From Halalkalibacter sp. APA_J-10(15) (GTDB lineage: Bacteria; Bacillota; Bacilli; Bacillales; Bacillaceae_D), in contig NZ_JALKEV010000020.1 in assembly GCF_023017105.1 (NCBI RefSeq), positions 36,397 to 100,396 on the forward strand: a stretch of 64,000 bases of DNA, written 5' to 3'. Positions 17,312-28,321 of the stretch are shown here, piece by piece. Both the position numbers and the translations under genes were made by a program. Within the stretch, counting starts at the first letter, position 1; each line of letters begins with the position of its first letter. The notes under the pieces were generated by a model, which was not told the origin of the DNA, searched no databases, and saw nothing but the letters and a program-made list of their open reading frames with translations.

Positions 17312-18424
17312 TTATGATTCAACCGATATCGGAATATACAGAATCTGTCCTTCCTCTACTTGCTCTCCTTGAAGACGATTCATTCGAATCAATTGACTCA
17401 TACTAATATCATAGCGTTGGGCAATCATTTCCAACGATTCATTTTCTTGAATGATACACATCTTCCACTTTGAAAATCGCTCCTCTCCCTTAGATAACAT
17501 TTTCGTTAAGTAAAGAGCATTTTCCTCACGAGGCTTTTTTTCGTCGACTTCCTCAACATGACCATGATCTAATTCTTGCTCATTACTCGAAGTTGGTTGG
17601 TCGACCGTTTTTGGTTTCGCCAGCTCTTTCAATGGCGAGATGTGAATATTCATTTCCTTCTCTTGTTCAACCTCTTGCCATTCTTCTACAGGTTCTTCTA
17701 ATTCATCATTAGAACGATCCACTTCTTCCACTTCTGCTTCACTAGCCAACTTGAGGTCATTTTCTGATTCACCCACGACTGAGCTGTTACTTTCTGAAGA
17801 CGTTTCTTCTTCCTCCTGTAACTCATTGCCTTCCTCTTGATAAGCTTGCTCTGCAACCTGTTGTCTCACTTCCATTTCCTTTTCGATGCTTTGCTCCTTT
17901 TTCGCTTCAAACGAAAAAGCAGTCGTTGTCGCTTCCTCTTTTTTTTGCTCATCTTCCTTGACTCTATCAACTGCATCATCTTGTTTATACGTCATACCAC
18001 TAATAGCAATATCAGCTGTTAACTGGATGCAACTCGGCTCAGGTAAATCGTAATCAAATGATTCAACTTGAACATAAACATCATCTAAATTTTGAATTCG
18101 ATTACTTGGAATCGTTACGTCTATTGGGAAATAATGTTTAATTTCACCAACTCCGTTAGAAGACACCCTCACATCTCCTACTGATCGAAACGAAACCTGC
18201 TCTTCTAACGAACCTTGCTCAAGATCTACCTGTTCCTTTTCCGAAGAACGATATTCACCTAGCAGGCGTAACCCCCCTCGAATATAAACATGGGCATCGC
18301 GCTCTTCAATCATAATTTCGGGTTCTAATGACATCCCAATCACTTCTTCTACTTCTTCCCCTTTATTCAACCAAACGGATTCCTCAATTGAAAACGATAG
18401 TTTAGATGGATGTTCTAATGACAC
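17312..18424 (-). CDS. spoVID: Stage VI sporulation protein D (SpoVID)
   Basis: SpoVID is a mother-cell coat morphogen that drives encasement of the forespore. The 370-residue protein has a conserved N-terminal beta-rich domain (LSFSIEESVWLNKGEEVEEV, IRGGLRLLGEYR, KHYFPIDVTIPSNRI). A very acidic, Glu-rich linker covers about residues 150-300. A C-terminal LysM domain (IQENESLEMIAQRYDISMSQ, then LQGEQVEEGQILYIP) binds glycan or lipid II. The start is GTG with GGAGG upstream. It heads the operon with the 300-residue gene and ysxE. A CATACTGT element upstream could be a SigE -10, but its -35 is not convincing. The 314-base gap to hemL holds no gene, only the hemL terminator. Confidence 0.93.
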   Translation of the reverse strand: MSLEHPSKLSFSIEESVWLNKGEEVEEVIGMSLEPEIMIEERDAHVYIRGGLRLLGEYRSSEKEQVDLEQGSLEEQVSFRSVGDVRVSSNGVGEIKHYFPIDVTIPSNRIQNLDDVYVQVESFDYDLPEPSCIQLTADIAISGMTYKQDDAVDRVKEDEQKKEEATTTAFSFEAKKEQSIEKEMEVRQQVAEQAYQEEGNELQEEEETSSESNSSVVGESENDLKLASEAEVEEVDRSNDELEEPVEEWQEVEQEKEMNIHISPLKELAKPKTVDQPTSSNEQELDHGHVEEVDEKKPREENALYLTKMLSKGEERFSKWKMCIIQENESLEMIAQRYDISMSQLIRMNRLQGEQVEEGQILYIPISVES

Positions 18425-18683
18425 GCTTCATTCCTCCTTGTCATAATCATCTCGTGCACAGTATGATTCGTTCCCAGTCAGTACAATACCACTCTATGAC
18501 AAGTCCCTTTCGTTTATGCTAACAAACGATATTTTTTATGAATAACCTTTTCAGAATGAAGCATTTCCAAGAAATTAATAAGCAGGTTTCTTACAGACAA
18601 ACGTGTAACATACGAAGCCGATGGTACCCACAAATCCATTTCCAAATCCCATGTCTAAGCACCCATCTTATAAATTCTGAATC

Positions 18684-18725
18684 AAAAAAAAAGCGCATAA
18701 AAAGACCATTCATCTTTTCATGCAC
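18684..18725 (-). terminator. Terminator of the hem operon
   Basis: GTGCATGAAAAGA pairs with TCTTTTTATGCGC, followed by a run of nine T on the minus strand, 14 bases past the hemL stop. Confidence 0.85.
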
Positions 18726-18738
18726 TCTTCTCATCTAG

Positions 18739-20028
18739 TTATTTTTTCAATAAAGCAAATGCCTTTCTTGCAGCTTCGATCGTCTGATCAATATCTGCTT
18801 CCGTATGCTTCGTTGATAAGAACATTCCTTCAAATTGTGAAGGTGGAAGGGAAATTCCTTGCTTCAGCATTTCTTGAAAGTAAGCAGTAAAATAGTCTAA
18901 ATTAGACGTTGATGCTTTTTCGAAATTCGTAACTTCTTCATCCGTAAAGAAAAAGCCAACCATCGAGCCAGCTCGATTAATCGTATGCGGTATCTCAGAG
19001 GCAGTCGCAGCTTCTGATAGACCGTCAGCTAGTCGTTTCCCCAATCGATCAAATTGAACGTAATCATCCTCCGTTAATTGCGATAGCGTTTCATAGCCCG
19101 CACACATCGCCAATGGATTCCCAGACAAGGTTCCCGCTTGATAAATCGGACCGCTCGGAGCAATCCGCTCCATTATTTCTCGTTTACCACCATAGGCACC
19201 AACAGGTAATCCACCACCGATCACTTTTCCAAGACACGTTAAGTCTGGTGTAATACCAAAGCGACCTTGAGCGCAATGATAACCGACTCGAAAGCCAGTC
19301 ATCACTTCATCAAAAATTAGCAGCGTTCCATTTTCTTCTGTCATTTTTCTTAACTCTTCTAAAAATCCTTGCTGCGGAGGAACGACACCCATATTACCTG
19401 CTACAGGCTCAATAATGACACCAGCTAAATCGTCGCCAAATTGCCCAAATACATAACGAACACTTTCAAGATCATTATACGGGACGGTAATTGTATTTTT
19501 CGCTACCTCTTCTGGGACACCAGGACTATCTGGTAGCCCTAACGTCGCTACACCGGAGCCAGCCTTAATTAATAACGAATCACCATGACCATGGTAGCAG
19601 CCTTCAAATTTCAAAATTTTACTTCTCCCTGTATAACCACGAGCTAATCTTAATGCACTCATCGTCGCTTCTGTACCTGAATTCACCATTCGAACGACTT
19701 CAATAGAAGGGACTCGTTCAATGACTAACTTCGCAAGCTTCGTTTCAAGCTCACTCGGTGCTCCAAAGCTTGTCCCTTTCTCAGCCGTTTCTTTTAATGC
19801 TGAAATGACTTGAGGGTCGGCATGACCAAGTATTAACGGACCCCATGATAACACATAATCAATGTATTCATTTCCATCCACATCATAAATACGAGTACCT
19901 TCACCTTTTTCCATAAAAACAGGATCCATTTTGACCGATTTAAAAGCCCGGACAGGACTGTTTACCCCTCCTGGCATTAACGGCTTCGCTTCTTCAAACG
20001 CTTGCTTTGATTTTTCAAAACTAGGCAT
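18739..20028 (-). CDS. hemL: Glutamate-1-semialdehyde 2,1-aminomutase
   Basis: HemL is a PLP enzyme that converts glutamate-1-semialdehyde to 5-aminolevulinate. The 429-residue protein has the N-terminal [12 protein letters not shown] segment, the PLP-binding NSGTEATM region and [12 protein letters not shown]. The Schiff-base Lys is in [16 protein letters not shown] (about residue 267). The start at 20028 is set by AGGAGG 8 bases upstream and gives the usual length; it begins inside the last codons of hemB, so the two are translationally coupled. It is the last gene of hemAXCDBL, followed by a strong terminator. Confidence 0.97.
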   Translation of the reverse strand: MPSFEKSKQAFEEAKPLMPGGVNSPVRAFKSVKMDPVFMEKGEGTRIYDVDGNEYIDYVLSWGPLILGHADPQVISALKETAEKGTSFGAPSELETKLAKLVIERVPSIEVVRMVNSGTEATMSALRLARGYTGRSKILKFEGCYHGHGDSLLIKAGSGVATLGLPDSPGVPEEVAKNTITVPYNDLESVRYVFGQFGDDLAGVIIEPVAGNMGVVPPQQGFLEELRKMTEENGTLLIFDEVMTGFRVGYHCAQGRFGITPDLTCLGKVIGGGLPVGAYGGKREIMERIAPSGPIYQAGTLSGNPLAMCAGYETLSQLTEDDYVQFDRLGKRLADGLSEAATASEIPHTINRAGSMVGFFFTDEEVTNFEKASTSNLDYFTAYFQEMLKQGISLPPSQFEGMFLSTKHTEADIDQTIEAARKAFALLKK

Positions 20029-21019
20029 GTTCATGACCTCCTCGCTCTTCACGCAACCAATGAGCTACATCTTTCGCATGATACGTTAAAATTAAGTCCG
20101 CTCCAGCTCTCTTCATACTAACGAGCTTCTCTAATACAATCTCTTTCTCATTAATCCAGCCTTGCTTGCTGGCTGCTTTTACCATCGAATATTCACCACT
20201 TACATTATAGGCAACGACAGGTGCACCAACATGATTCTTCACTTCTCGGATAATATCCAAATAAGATAAAGCCGGCTTCACAATGAAGAAGTCTGCCCCC
20301 TCTTCCAAATCTGATTGTGCTTCACGAATCGCTTCAAGACGGTTAGCAGGGTCCATTTGATACGTTTTACGGTCACCAAACTTCGGTGAACTATGTGCAG
20401 CATCACGGAAAGGGCCGTAGAAAGCAGATGAATACTTAACAGCATACGACATAATCGGAATGTCTTCGTATCCAGCTTGATCAAGACCTGTTCGAATGGC
20501 CACAACGAAACCATCCATCATATTAGAAGGTGCGATAATATCCGCTCCTGCCTTAGCTTGTGAAATCGCTGTTTTCGCTAATAAATCTAATGTTGTATCA
20601 TTCAAAACGTTTCCATCTTCAATGACTCCACAATGGCCATGGTCCGTAAACTGACAAAGACATGTATCAGCTATAACCGTCAGTTCAGGATGATTTTGTT
20701 TGATTTGGCGGATCGCACGCTGAACAATGCCTTCCTCATGGTAAGCAGATGAACCGACATCATCCTTCTCATTTGGAACACCAAAGACAATAATCGCTTC
20801 AATTTGTAGATTCACAGCTGACTGTACTTCCTCATCAAGTAAATCCAATGACCATTGGAATACATTCGGCATTGATGGGACTTCATTTTTTACATTTGTA
20901 CCTTCTGTTACAAAAATCGGATAAATAAGATCTTCGGTATGCAAATGGGTTTCTCTTACTAAATTGCGAATCGCTTTCGATTTCCGTAAACGGCGATGAC
21001 GTTTAAATGATAAATCCAT
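20021..21019 (-). CDS. hemB: Porphobilinogen synthase (5-aminolevulinate dehydratase)
   Basis: HemB condenses two 5-aminolevulinate molecules to porphobilinogen. The 332-residue TIM-barrel protein has the catalytic metal-site stretch [14 protein letters not shown] (about residues 118-131), which contains the zinc-ligand cysteines. The two active-site Lys residues are in [12 protein letters not shown] and the [11 protein letters not shown] region. It overlaps hemD by 17 bases upstream and hemL by 8 bases downstream. The identification is firm. Confidence 0.97.
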   Translation of the reverse strand: MDLSFKRHRRLRKSKAIRNLVRETHLHTEDLIYPIFVTEGTNVKNEVPSMPNVFQWSLDLLDEEVQSAVNLQIEAIIVFGVPNEKDDVGSSAYHEEGIVQRAIRQIKQNHPELTVIADTCLCQFTDHGHCGVIEDGNVLNDTTLDLLAKTAISQAKAGADIIAPSNMMDGFVVAIRTGLDQAGYEDIPIMSYAVKYSSAFYGPFRDAAHSSPKFGDRKTYQMDPANRLEAIREAQSDLEEGADFFIVKPALSYLDIIREVKNHVGAPVVAYNVSGEYSMVKAASKQGWINEKEIVLEKLVSMKRAGADLILTYHAKDVAHWLREERGGHEHA

Positions 21020-21794
21020 TGTTTTTCTCCTCCTTTACGTGAGCAATAATCGCTTCGACTAGTGCATCAATCGTATAGTTAGTTGGCATGATATCGACTT
21101 TCATCCCTTCCATAAGCGCTGTCTGTTTCGCAATCGGACCAATACAAGCAATTTGACTACTCATGTTTGGTAGGTCAATATACCGTTCTTGACATAATTG
21201 ACTAAAATGACGAACAGTAGAAGAGCTTGTAAACGTTAAAATCGTTGGTGACTTTTGTAAGGCCCTTTCTACGTCTTCTCCATTAACAGGGCAATACGTC
21301 TCATAGACGATAATTTCCTTAGCGTCCACTCCTAAATCAGCTAATCCTTCTAGTAATGTCGCACGCCCTAATTGGCCGCGAGTAACGAGCACTTTGTCAT
21401 TCGGCTTTAATTCATCTTTCAATACTTGTAGCAAGCTTTCTGCGATGAACTCACTAGGAAGTAAGTCTGCCTTTAATCCATATGACTGTAAAGCATCTTC
21501 TGTCTTTTCACCTACAACAGCAATGTTAAAATGCTCACGCTGTTCTCTAATTTGTTCCTCATAAGCGTGTATTGTATAGTGAACACCATTTGCACTCGTG
21601 AAAATGAGCCAATTCACTTCATTAAGCTGTTTGATCGCTTTACTTAATTCATCTTGATTTGTAGCTCGAAATGCGATGAGTGGTAATTCGATCGAAATAC
21701 CACCCTCATTTTCAATTCGGTCGACCAAGCTTTGAGACTGTCCCTCTGCACGTGTCACTAAAATTCGCTGACCACTTAAAGGCCGTTTAGTCAT
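21003..21794 (-). CDS. hemD: Uroporphyrinogen-III synthase
   Basis: HemD cyclises hydroxymethylbilane to uroporphyrinogen III with inversion of ring D. The 263-residue protein has the two-domain pattern of the family: [14 protein letters not shown] at the N-terminus, [13 protein letters not shown] near residue 80, [11 protein letters not shown] near 135, and [12 protein letters not shown] near 180. Overall HemD conservation is low, but these segments and the location between hemC (4-base overlap) and hemB make the call secure. Confidence 0.94.
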   Translation of the reverse strand: MTKRPLSGQRILVTRAEGQSQSLVDRIENEGGISIELPLIAFRATNQDELSKAIKQLNEVNWLIFTSANGVHYTIHAYEEQIREQREHFNIAVVGEKTEDALQSYGLKADLLPSEFIAESLLQVLKDELKPNDKVLVTRGQLGRATLLEGLADLGVDAKEIIVYETYCPVNGEDVERALQKSPTILTFTSSSTVRHFSQLCQERYIDLPNMSSQIACIGPIAKQTALMEGMKVDIMPTNYTIDALVEAIIAHVKEEKNNGFII

Positions 21795-22723
21795 TCTTGC
21801 TCAAGCTCTTTCTTTACTTGATCTAAAATATCCTTAGCTCCTTGATCTAACAGCTTTTCCGAAGCCGTCATACCAACTGCAACTGGATCAGAGCCAGAAA
21901 CCGTTTCCTTTAAAAGAATACGACCATCAGGTGAGCCTACTAAGGCAGTCAAGGTGACATCATTATTGCTCACCGTTGCATAGCCTGCAATCGGAACTTG
22001 ACAACCACCTTCCATTCGATGAAGAAATGTTCGTTCAGCTGTCACAGCCTTTGCTGTCTCATCATCCTGAATGCGTTGGAGCAAATCAATCAGCTCTTGG
22101 TCATCAGAACGACATTCTAAACCTAGCGCCCCTTGTCCTACAGCAGGTACACAAACAGATGGCTCCAAAAATTCCGTCACTAAGCTCTCTGGAAAATCGA
22201 GTCTTTTTATGCCAGCAGCTGCTAGTACAATTGCATCAAAACTCTCTTCACGGAGCTTACGCAAACGCGTTTCGACGTTACCGCGAATCCATTTTACTCT
22301 TAAGTCCGGCCGTTCTGCTAATATTTGCGCTGAACGTCGCAAGCTACTCGTACCGACAATGGCTCCAGCACATAAATCAGCCAGCTTAATGTGGTTATTC
22401 GAAATGAATGCATCACGAGGATCCTCACGTTCCGTAATGGATGCTAACGTAAAAGAGTCCTGCAATACAGATGGGACATCCTTCATACTATGAACCGCTA
22501 AATCAATTTCCCCATCAATGAGTGCTTGTTCAATTTCCTTGACAAATAACCCTTTGCCACCGACCTTTGAAAGAGTGACGTCAAGAATTCGATCTCCTTT
22601 TGTCACAATTTTCTTTACTTCAAAATCAAAAGGAACATTTAATGCCTTCAAACGTTCGATCACCCAGTTCGTTTGGGTTAACGCTAAATTACTTTTTCGT
22701 GAACCAATGACGATTTTCCTCAT
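21791..22723 (-). CDS. hemC: Hydroxymethylbilane synthase (porphobilinogen deaminase)
   Basis: HemC polymerises four porphobilinogen units on a dipyrromethane cofactor. The 310-residue protein has [15 protein letters not shown] (about residues 6-20), the AVHSMKDVP motif near 80, and [10 protein letters not shown] near 125. The cofactor-attachment Cys is in [11 protein letters not shown] (about 241). The start at 22723 ([11 protein letters not shown]) follows GGAGG by 6 bases; a TTG two codons upstream is less likely. It overlaps hemD by 4 bases. Confidence 0.97.
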   Translation of the reverse strand: MRKIVIGSRKSNLALTQTNWVIERLKALNVPFDFEVKKIVTKGDRILDVTLSKVGGKGLFVKEIEQALIDGEIDLAVHSMKDVPSVLQDSFTLASITEREDPRDAFISNNHIKLADLCAGAIVGTSSLRRSAQILAERPDLRVKWIRGNVETRLRKLREESFDAIVLAAAGIKRLDFPESLVTEFLEPSVCVPAVGQGALGLECRSDDQELIDLLQRIQDDETAKAVTAERTFLHRMEGGCQVPIAGYATVSNNDVTLTALVGSPDGRILLKETVSGSDPVAVGMTASEKLLDQGAKDILDQVKKELEQE

Positions 22724-22745
22724 GCTCAACCTCCAATTACCAAGA

Positions 22746-23561
22746 TTAATACCAAATATGAAAATTTGAGTATTGACCTGATAAGAAATAATTAATTAAC
22801 AATATAAGAAAGCTAGCAATCGCAAGCAATGCCATATTATAGCCTCTTATCAATCTGACCACTCGTAAATATAAATAAACCCCATATATGAACAATACAA
22901 ACAAGGAGCTAATCACCTTTGCATCAAGTAATGGGATTTGACCTAATTGACTATATCCCCAAACAAAGCCAAGAATTAGACCAATTAAGAGAAGCGGCCA
23001 AGCCCCTAATATCGAAAAGAATGAAATCGAATCTAGCTTTGACAAGGCTCCAAATCTGCCTAATTGCTTACCCCATTTTTTCTTTTTAAGCATATGATGC
23101 TGGATTACATACAGCAATTGGCAAGCAAATGCCACTGTAAAACCTGCATATGACAACATTATAATTGAAATATGTATAATAAGTAATTCTGAAGCTAGCA
23201 GCTCCGATAATGCTGGTGGAACATCCTGATCCGGTGTGAATAAGCTAAAGGTCATCATGCTAAATCCAATCACATTTGTAAAAAAAACGAGAAAATCGAC
23301 TCGGAAATACCAATTAATGACTAATGACAACGTGACGATCAACCAAGCATAAAAAAATAACCCTTCAAATGGCGTTAGTAGCGGCACTCGACCTAACTCA
23401 AATAGCCTTACGATAAAAAAGGTTGTTTGGAGAACCCAAACAATAGAAAGCAACCAGAAGGCCATCCGATTGACCTTCCGGTTGTTCTGTAAAAAATCAA
23501 TAAAATAACCAAACACACTGAAGCTATATAAAACAATCGTAATAGGATAAATCCAGTTCAT
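22746..23561 (-). CDS. hemX: HemX membrane protein (CcsA-like)
   Basis: HemX is a polytopic membrane protein of the hem operon that, in Bacillus subtilis, lowers HemA levels. The 271-residue protein has about eight hydrophobic segments and resembles the cytochrome c assembly CcsA/CcmC family ([53 protein letters not shown]). It sits between hemA (17 bases upstream) and hemC, its standard place. Its biochemical activity is not established by sequence. Confidence 0.92.
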   Translation of the reverse strand: MNWIYPITIVLYSFSVFGYFIDFLQNNRKVNRMAFWLLSIVWVLQTTFFIVRLFELGRVPLLTPFEGLFFYAWLIVTLSLVINWYFRVDFLVFFTNVIGFSMMTFSLFTPDQDVPPALSELLASELLIIHISIIMLSYAGFTVAFACQLLYVIQHHMLKKKKWGKQLGRFGALSKLDSISFFSILGAWPLLLIGLILGFVWGYSQLGQIPLLDAKVISSLFVLFIYGVYLYLRVVRLIRGYNMALLAIASFLILLINYFLSGQYSNFHIWY

Positions 23562-23578
23562 ATATCAGTCCTTCTTTC

Positions 23579-24955
23579 TTAAGAACGGACAACCGCTTTA
23601 TGCTTCGTTGCTGCTACATGCTCCTTCTTAGTTGCTTCCCATTGCTTTTCTACTTTCAGAATACGCTCTTCCTCCTCTTGTGACGCTAATTCATCTTCAA
23701 GAGCAAAGATCGTCGTAAATAATTCTAATGCTTGATCTGCATCCTCTTCTCCAGCCAACTCCTTCACTCTCGTAATCGGATCACGAAGTAGTTGATTGAC
23801 AATGCTTTTTGTATGCTTACGCAATACTTTCTTCTCTCGATCTGATAGATGAGGCAGCTTACGTTCTATGCTTTCCATCGTTTCAGCTTGTACGTTCAAA
23901 GCCTTTGTGCGCAAAGCCGTAATAATAGGTACGACTCCTAGCGTCGTTAACCATTGACTAAAATCCGCTAACTCGAGTTCGATCATCAATTCGATCTTTT
24001 CAGCTTCACGTTTTCGTTCCGATAAGTTCGCTTCAACAATATGCTGTAAATCATCAATATCATATAAATACACATCGTCAATTTCAGCTATACGCGGGTC
24101 TAAATCTCTAGGAACGGCGATATCGACCATAAATAATGGTCGGCCTTTACGTTGCTTTAACGTTTGGCTAACCATCTCTTTCGTCACAACAAAGTCGCGC
24201 GAACCTGTTGAGCTAATAAATACATCCGCCTCAATTAAAGATTGCTCTAATTGTGAGAACGACTTCGCTGCTCCTCGGAACTGTTCAGCGAGCACTTGAG
24301 CCTTTTCAAGCGTACGATTAATGACTGTAATCGCTTGAGCCCCGTTATCGTGCAAATGCTTTGCCGTTAATTCACTCATCTTTCCAGCACCAAGCAAAGA
24401 AACTTGCTTCCCTTGAAATTGTCCAAAGATCTTCTTCGCAAGTTCAACCGCGGCATAGCTAACCGAAACGGCATGCTCGCTAATTTCTGTCTCTGTATGA
24501 GCTCGTTTTCCAAGAGTAATGGCCTGCTTAAACACTTGGTTAAAAATCGTTCCAGTTGCTGCTTCTGATTGAGCTAATAGAAAACTCGATTTCACCTGGC
24601 CTAATATTTGTGTTTCGCCAAGAATCATCGAGTCCAACCCGCAAGCTACACGAAACAAATGTTCAACGGCATGTTCATTTTCACGAATATCTAAATAAGG
24701 AGTGAAGTCTTCCTTCGGTAATTGAAACCAATCCGCTAAAAATGTCTTTGTATAATGACGACCTGTATGTAGCTGGTCTGCCACAACGTATACTTCTGTA
24801 CGGTTACAAGTCGAAACAATTGTGCATTCTAAAATACTTTTCATTTGTCTTAGCTGTAATAACGCCGTAGGAAGCTCAGATTGTTGAAAAGCGAATTTCT
24901 CTCTCATTTCAACTGGTGCCGTTTTATAGTTAAATCCAACAACAATAATATGCAT
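23579..24955 (-). CDS. hemA: Glutamyl-tRNA reductase
   Basis: HemA reduces glutamyl-tRNA to glutamate-1-semialdehyde, the first committed step of C5 tetrapyrrole synthesis. The 458-residue protein starts at [20 protein letters not shown] (24955), 9 bases after GGGGGTG, rather than at an upstream ATG. The catalytic Cys is in [15 protein letters not shown] (about residue 50). The NADPH site is [15 protein letters not shown] (about 193), and a helical dimerisation domain follows. It heads hemAXCDBL, which covers all steps from Glu-tRNA to uroporphyrinogen III. Confidence 0.97.
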   Translation of the reverse strand: MHIIVVGFNYKTAPVEMREKFAFQQSELPTALLQLRQMKSILECTIVSTCNRTEVYVVADQLHTGRHYTKTFLADWFQLPKEDFTPYLDIRENEHAVEHLFRVACGLDSMILGETQILGQVKSSFLLAQSEAATGTIFNQVFKQAITLGKRAHTETEISEHAVSVSYAAVELAKKIFGQFQGKQVSLLGAGKMSELTAKHLHDNGAQAITVINRTLEKAQVLAEQFRGAAKSFSQLEQSLIEADVFISSTGSRDFVVTKEMVSQTLKQRKGRPLFMVDIAVPRDLDPRIAEIDDVYLYDIDDLQHIVEANLSERKREAEKIELMIELELADFSQWLTTLGVVPIITALRTKALNVQAETMESIERKLPHLSDREKKVLRKHTKSIVNQLLRDPITRVKELAGEEDADQALELFTTIFALEDELASQEEEERILKVEKQWEATKKEHVAATKHKAVVRS

Positions 24956-25059
24956 CCTGACGTTCACCCCCTTCATTCATGTCCATACAATATCTCTTAT
25001 ATGCTTATTTCTATATTCGCTCGCAAATTGCTCTCTTCTTCTCTCTATATCACTCATAT

Positions 25060-25087
25060 ATTATAACATGTCTATGTCTAAGCTCAA
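25060..25087 (-). promoter_or_regulatory. SigA promoter of the hem operon
   Basis: TTGAGC (25082-25087), 16 bases and TATAAT (25060-25065) on the minus strand, about 105 bases upstream of the hemA start. The perfect -10 supports it. Confidence 0.65.
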
Positions 25088-25121
25088 AAAAATTTTGTGA
25101 ACAGTTCATGAATCTATTCTT

Positions 25122-25136
25122 TTATAATAATCATTA
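25122..25136 (-). promoter_or_regulatory. Possible PerR/Fur-type box upstream of hemA
   Basis: TTATAATAATCATTA matches the PerR consensus TTATAATNATTATAA at 12 of the 14 fixed positions. The hem operon of Bacillus subtilis is PerR-controlled. Here the box lies about 35 bases upstream of the -35, so its function is uncertain. The sequence is AT-rich and chance similarity is possible. Confidence 0.3.
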
Positions 25137-25260
25137 CAATTTAATAATTCAACCATATTGCTTATATTTTTAGTTTGGTCTAATTATTGGAAAATATTAC
25201 GTTATCTTTTTAAATACCTAACATAAATTGACCTCACCGCTTTTAGCAGCAGCTCATGAT

Positions 25261-25291
25261 AAAAAAGAACCTACGATCATGTCGTAAGTCC
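25261..25291 (-). terminator. Terminator downstream of ysxC
   Basis: GGACTTACGA pairs fully (with two G-U pairs) with TCGTAGGTTC, followed by TTTTTT on the minus strand. It separates lonA-ysxC from the hem operon. Confidence 0.85.
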
Positions 25292-25297
25292 TTGACG

Positions 25298-25885
25298 TCA
25301 TTTTGAACAATAATATAATATCGTTTTCCACACTTGCTCTTTCCCATATGCCGTTTCAGAAGAAAACAACAGTAACGGATCAGCGTCTTCTTTTTCCAAA
25401 TCCTTTTCAATGATTTTGAGATGCTTTTGCCATTTCCCTTTTGGAATCTTATCACATTTTGTCGCAATAACGATAACGGGAATGTCAAAATGCTTTAACC
25501 AATTGTACATCATTTTGTCATCTGTAGACGGAGGGTGACGGACATCGATAATTTGGACAACTGCCTTGAGTAGTTCCCTACTTTCAATATACGTCTCAAT
25601 CATTCTCCCCCATGCTTCTCGCTCAGTCTTCGGAGCCTTCGCATATCCGTAACCAGGTACATCAACAAAGTAAAGTTGTTCATTAATTTCATAAAAATTC
25701 AATGTTTGTGTTTTACCAGGCCGCTGTGATGTTCGCGCTAACGCTTTACGATTAATCATCTTATTAATAAATGAAGATTTCCCAACATTTGAACGACCTG
25801 ATAGAGCAATTTCTGGCAATCTCGTCGTCGGGTATTGCTCTGGCTTCACTGCTACATGAGCTAAATCAGCTTTCGTTACTTTCAT
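25298..25885 (-). CDS. ysxC: Ribosome biogenesis GTPase YsxC/EngB
   Basis: YsxC is an essential GTPase needed for 50S subunit assembly. The 195-residue protein has the G1 motif [12 protein letters not shown] (about residues 30-41), the G2 region with [16 protein letters not shown]3 [11 protein letters not shown] (about 76), G4 ATKCDK (about 145), and a C-terminal [14 protein letters not shown]5. It overlaps the end of lonA by 20 bases, a common arrangement in Bacillus, which suggests coupled translation. The terminator at 25261-25291 ends the unit. Confidence 0.96.
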   Translation of the reverse strand: MKVTKADLAHVAVKPEQYPTTRLPEIALSGRSNVGKSSFINKMINRKALARTSQRPGKTQTLNFYEINEQLYFVDVPGYGYAKAPKTEREAWGRMIETYIESRELLKAVVQIIDVRHPPSTDDKMMYNWLKHFDIPVIVIATKCDKIPKGKWQKHLKIIEKDLEKEDADPLLLFSSETAYGKEQVWKTILYYCSK

Positions 25886-28202
25886 CTTTTTCTCCTAACG
25901 CATGCTCTAACACTTCGTCTAAGTGGGAAACAGGGATATATGTTAAATCTTCTCGAACACTTTTTGGTACATCCTCTAGATCCTTTTCATTATCTTTTGG
26001 AATAATGATCGTCCGTAACCCAGCACGATGAGCACTCATTGACTTTTCTTTTAAACCACCAATCGGAAGCACACGACCACGCAATGTCATTTCCCCAGTC
26101 ATTCCTACTTCCTTTTTCACTTTACGTCCTGTTAATGCTGAAATAAGAGCTGTTGCCATTGTAATGCCAGCAGACGGACCATCTTTTGGTGTCGCACCTT
26201 CAGGAACATGAATATGAATATCATTCCGTTCATGAAAACTTGGATCAATTTCCAATTCATTTGAGCGTGAACGAATATAACTAAAGGCCGCTTCAGCAGA
26301 TTCCTTCATCACATCTCCTAATTGTCCTGTTAACGATAGCTTTCCTTTTCCTGGTGCAACAGACACTTCGATTGAAAGGGTATCTCCCCCAGCTGATGTG
26401 TAAGCTAATCCAGTCACAGCCCCGACTTGATCCTCAACCTCCGCCATACCGTAGCGAAATCTCGGCTTCCCTAAATAAGCTTCAATTGTATTTTCAGTTA
26501 AAATAACTCGCTTCTTTTCCTTTGAAACGATTTTCTTTGCAGCTTTTCTACATAATGTAGCTAATTGTCTCTCTAGGCTACGAACGCCAGCTTCACGTGT
26601 ATAATAACGCACGACCTTCTTAATCGCTTCTTCCTTCATTTGAAGCATTCCTTTTGTTAACCCATGATCCTTCATTTGTCTAGGAAGCAAGTAGTTCTTG
26701 GCTATTTGAATCTTTTCAACTTCTGTATAACCAGCAATTGAAATAATCTCCATTCGATCTAACAACGGACCAGGAATCGTCGAAATATTATTAGCTGTCG
26801 TAACAAACATGACTTTAGACAAGTCATACGGTTCTTCCACATAATGATCACTAAATGTATTATTCTGTTCCGGATCAAGTACCTCTAGCAAAGCAGCAGA
26901 AGGATCACCACGGAAATCATTAGCCATCTTATCAATCTCATCTAATAAAAAGACTGGGTTAATCGACTGAGCTTTCTTCATCCCTTGAATAATCCGACCT
27001 GGCATTGCACCGACATATGTTCGACGATGACCACGAATTTCCGCTTCATCACGAACACCACCAAGTGAAATACGCACGAACTTTCGATCAAGTGAACGAG
27101 CAATCGAACGCGCTAACGATGTTTTACCGACACCAGGTGGCCCCGCTAAACAAAGAATCGGTCCTTTGAGCTCTCGTGTTAGTTGCTGGACTGCTAAATA
27201 TTCAAGCACCCGTTCCTTCACTTTCTCAAGACCATGGTGATCTTCGTTTAAGATTTCTTCAGCACGAATGACATCGAGCTGATCCTCGGTTTCATACGAC
27301 CAAGGTAATTGGATGAGCCAGTCGAGATACGTTCGAAGTACAGAGCTTTCAGCAGAATTAGCTGGCATTTTTTCAAAACGATCTAATTCCTTTAAAGCCT
27401 TCTCTTTCACATTGTCAGGCATGTCGCCTTCGCTAATTTTATCACGAATTGTTGCGACCTCACCTGATCGTCCTTCCTTATCACCAAGCTCCTTTTGTAT
27501 CGCCTTTAATTGTTCACGCAAATAATATTCTTTTTGCGTCTTTTCCATTGATTTCTTTACGCGCTGTCCGATTTTCTTTTCGAGTCCGAGCACTTCTTGT
27601 TCATTATTTAAAATTTCTATGAGCTTAACAAGACGTTGCTTTACGTTTGTTAACTCTAACATAGTCTGTTTCTGCATAAGCTTCAAAGGGAGATTCGCAG
27701 CGATGACATCAGCAAAGCGCCCAGGTTCTTGAATATCCTTTACAATCGTCACCGTTTCATTAGACACCTTTTTAGAAACTTTCGTGTATTGCTCAAACAT
27801 CGTTAATATGTTTCTCATTAATGCTTGAGCCTCAGTTGTCGCATATGGCTCCTCATCTTCTAGTACAACGGCTTCAACATGTAAAAATTCACTCTTATCA
27901 ATATACTTTTTAATACGTGCTCGCTTCAGTCCTTCTACGTGAACACGCACTGTTCCATTCGGTAATTTTAGTAGGCTTTTCACTTGTGCGATCGTTCCTA
28001 CATGATAAATTTCGTCTTCTTTTGGATCATCAATGGAGATTTCCTTTTGTGTTGATAACAAAATCTCTCTATCTTCTTCCATAACCTGCTCTATCGCTTG
28101 AACTGATTTACGTCTTCCAACATCTAAATGTAACACCATAGCAGGAAAAACGAGTAAACCACGTAACGGTAGCAGCGGAATTCGTCGGATCGAATCGACC
28201 AT
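25866..28202 (-). CDS. lonA: ATP-dependent protease LonA
   Basis: LonA is the cytosolic AAA+ serine protease that removes damaged and regulatory proteins. The 778-residue protein has an N-terminal substrate-binding domain ([16 protein letters not shown] at residues 8-23), coiled coil, Walker [14 protein letters not shown] (about 355), Walker [10 protein letters not shown], and a C-terminal protease domain. The catalytic Ser is in [14 protein letters not shown] and the Lys in the [13 protein letters not shown] segment. The ATG at 28202 follows GGAGGTG by about 7 bases; an upstream TTG is rejected. ysxC overlaps its end. Confidence 0.97.
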   Translation of the reverse strand: MVDSIRRIPLLPLRGLLVFPAMVLHLDVGRRKSVQAIEQVMEEDREILLSTQKEISIDDPKEDEIYHVGTIAQVKSLLKLPNGTVRVHVEGLKRARIKKYIDKSEFLHVEAVVLEDEEPYATTEAQALMRNILTMFEQYTKVSKKVSNETVTIVKDIQEPGRFADVIAANLPLKLMQKQTMLELTNVKQRLVKLIEILNNEQEVLGLEKKIGQRVKKSMEKTQKEYYLREQLKAIQKELGDKEGRSGEVATIRDKISEGDMPDNVKEKALKELDRFEKMPANSAESSVLRTYLDWLIQLPWSYETEDQLDVIRAEEILNEDHHGLEKVKERVLEYLAVQQLTRELKGPILCLAGPPGVGKTSLARSIARSLDRKFVRISLGGVRDEAEIRGHRRTYVGAMPGRIIQGMKKAQSINPVFLLDEIDKMANDFRGDPSAALLEVLDPEQNNTFSDHYVEEPYDLSKVMFVTTANNISTIPGPLLDRMEIISIAGYTEVEKIQIAKNYLLPRQMKDHGLTKGMLQMKEEAIKKVVRYYTREAGVRSLERQLATLCRKAAKKIVSKEKKRVILTENTIEAYLGKPRFRYGMAEVEDQVGAVTGLAYTSAGGDTLSIEVSVAPGKGKLSLTGQLGDVMKESAEAAFSYIRSRSNELEIDPSFHERNDIHIHVPEGATPKDGPSAGITMATALISALTGRKVKKEVGMTGEMTLRGRVLPIGGLKEKSMSAHRAGLRTIIIPKDNEKDLEDVPKSVREDLTYIPVSHLDEVLEHALGEKDESNES

Positions 28203-28321
28203 CCGCAAACACCTCCATCCTATTCCGATAACTAATCCTAGAATATAATTCAGCTTTCAAAAAAGCATGATCATATACTCTTGTATAATTCTATCGTACC
28301 TTAGCACGTTTTGTCTAACGT

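Noticed and set aside
18538-18738. 66-codon plus-strand ORF between hemL and spoVID
   Set aside because: It runs through the hemL terminator and has no ribosome binding site.
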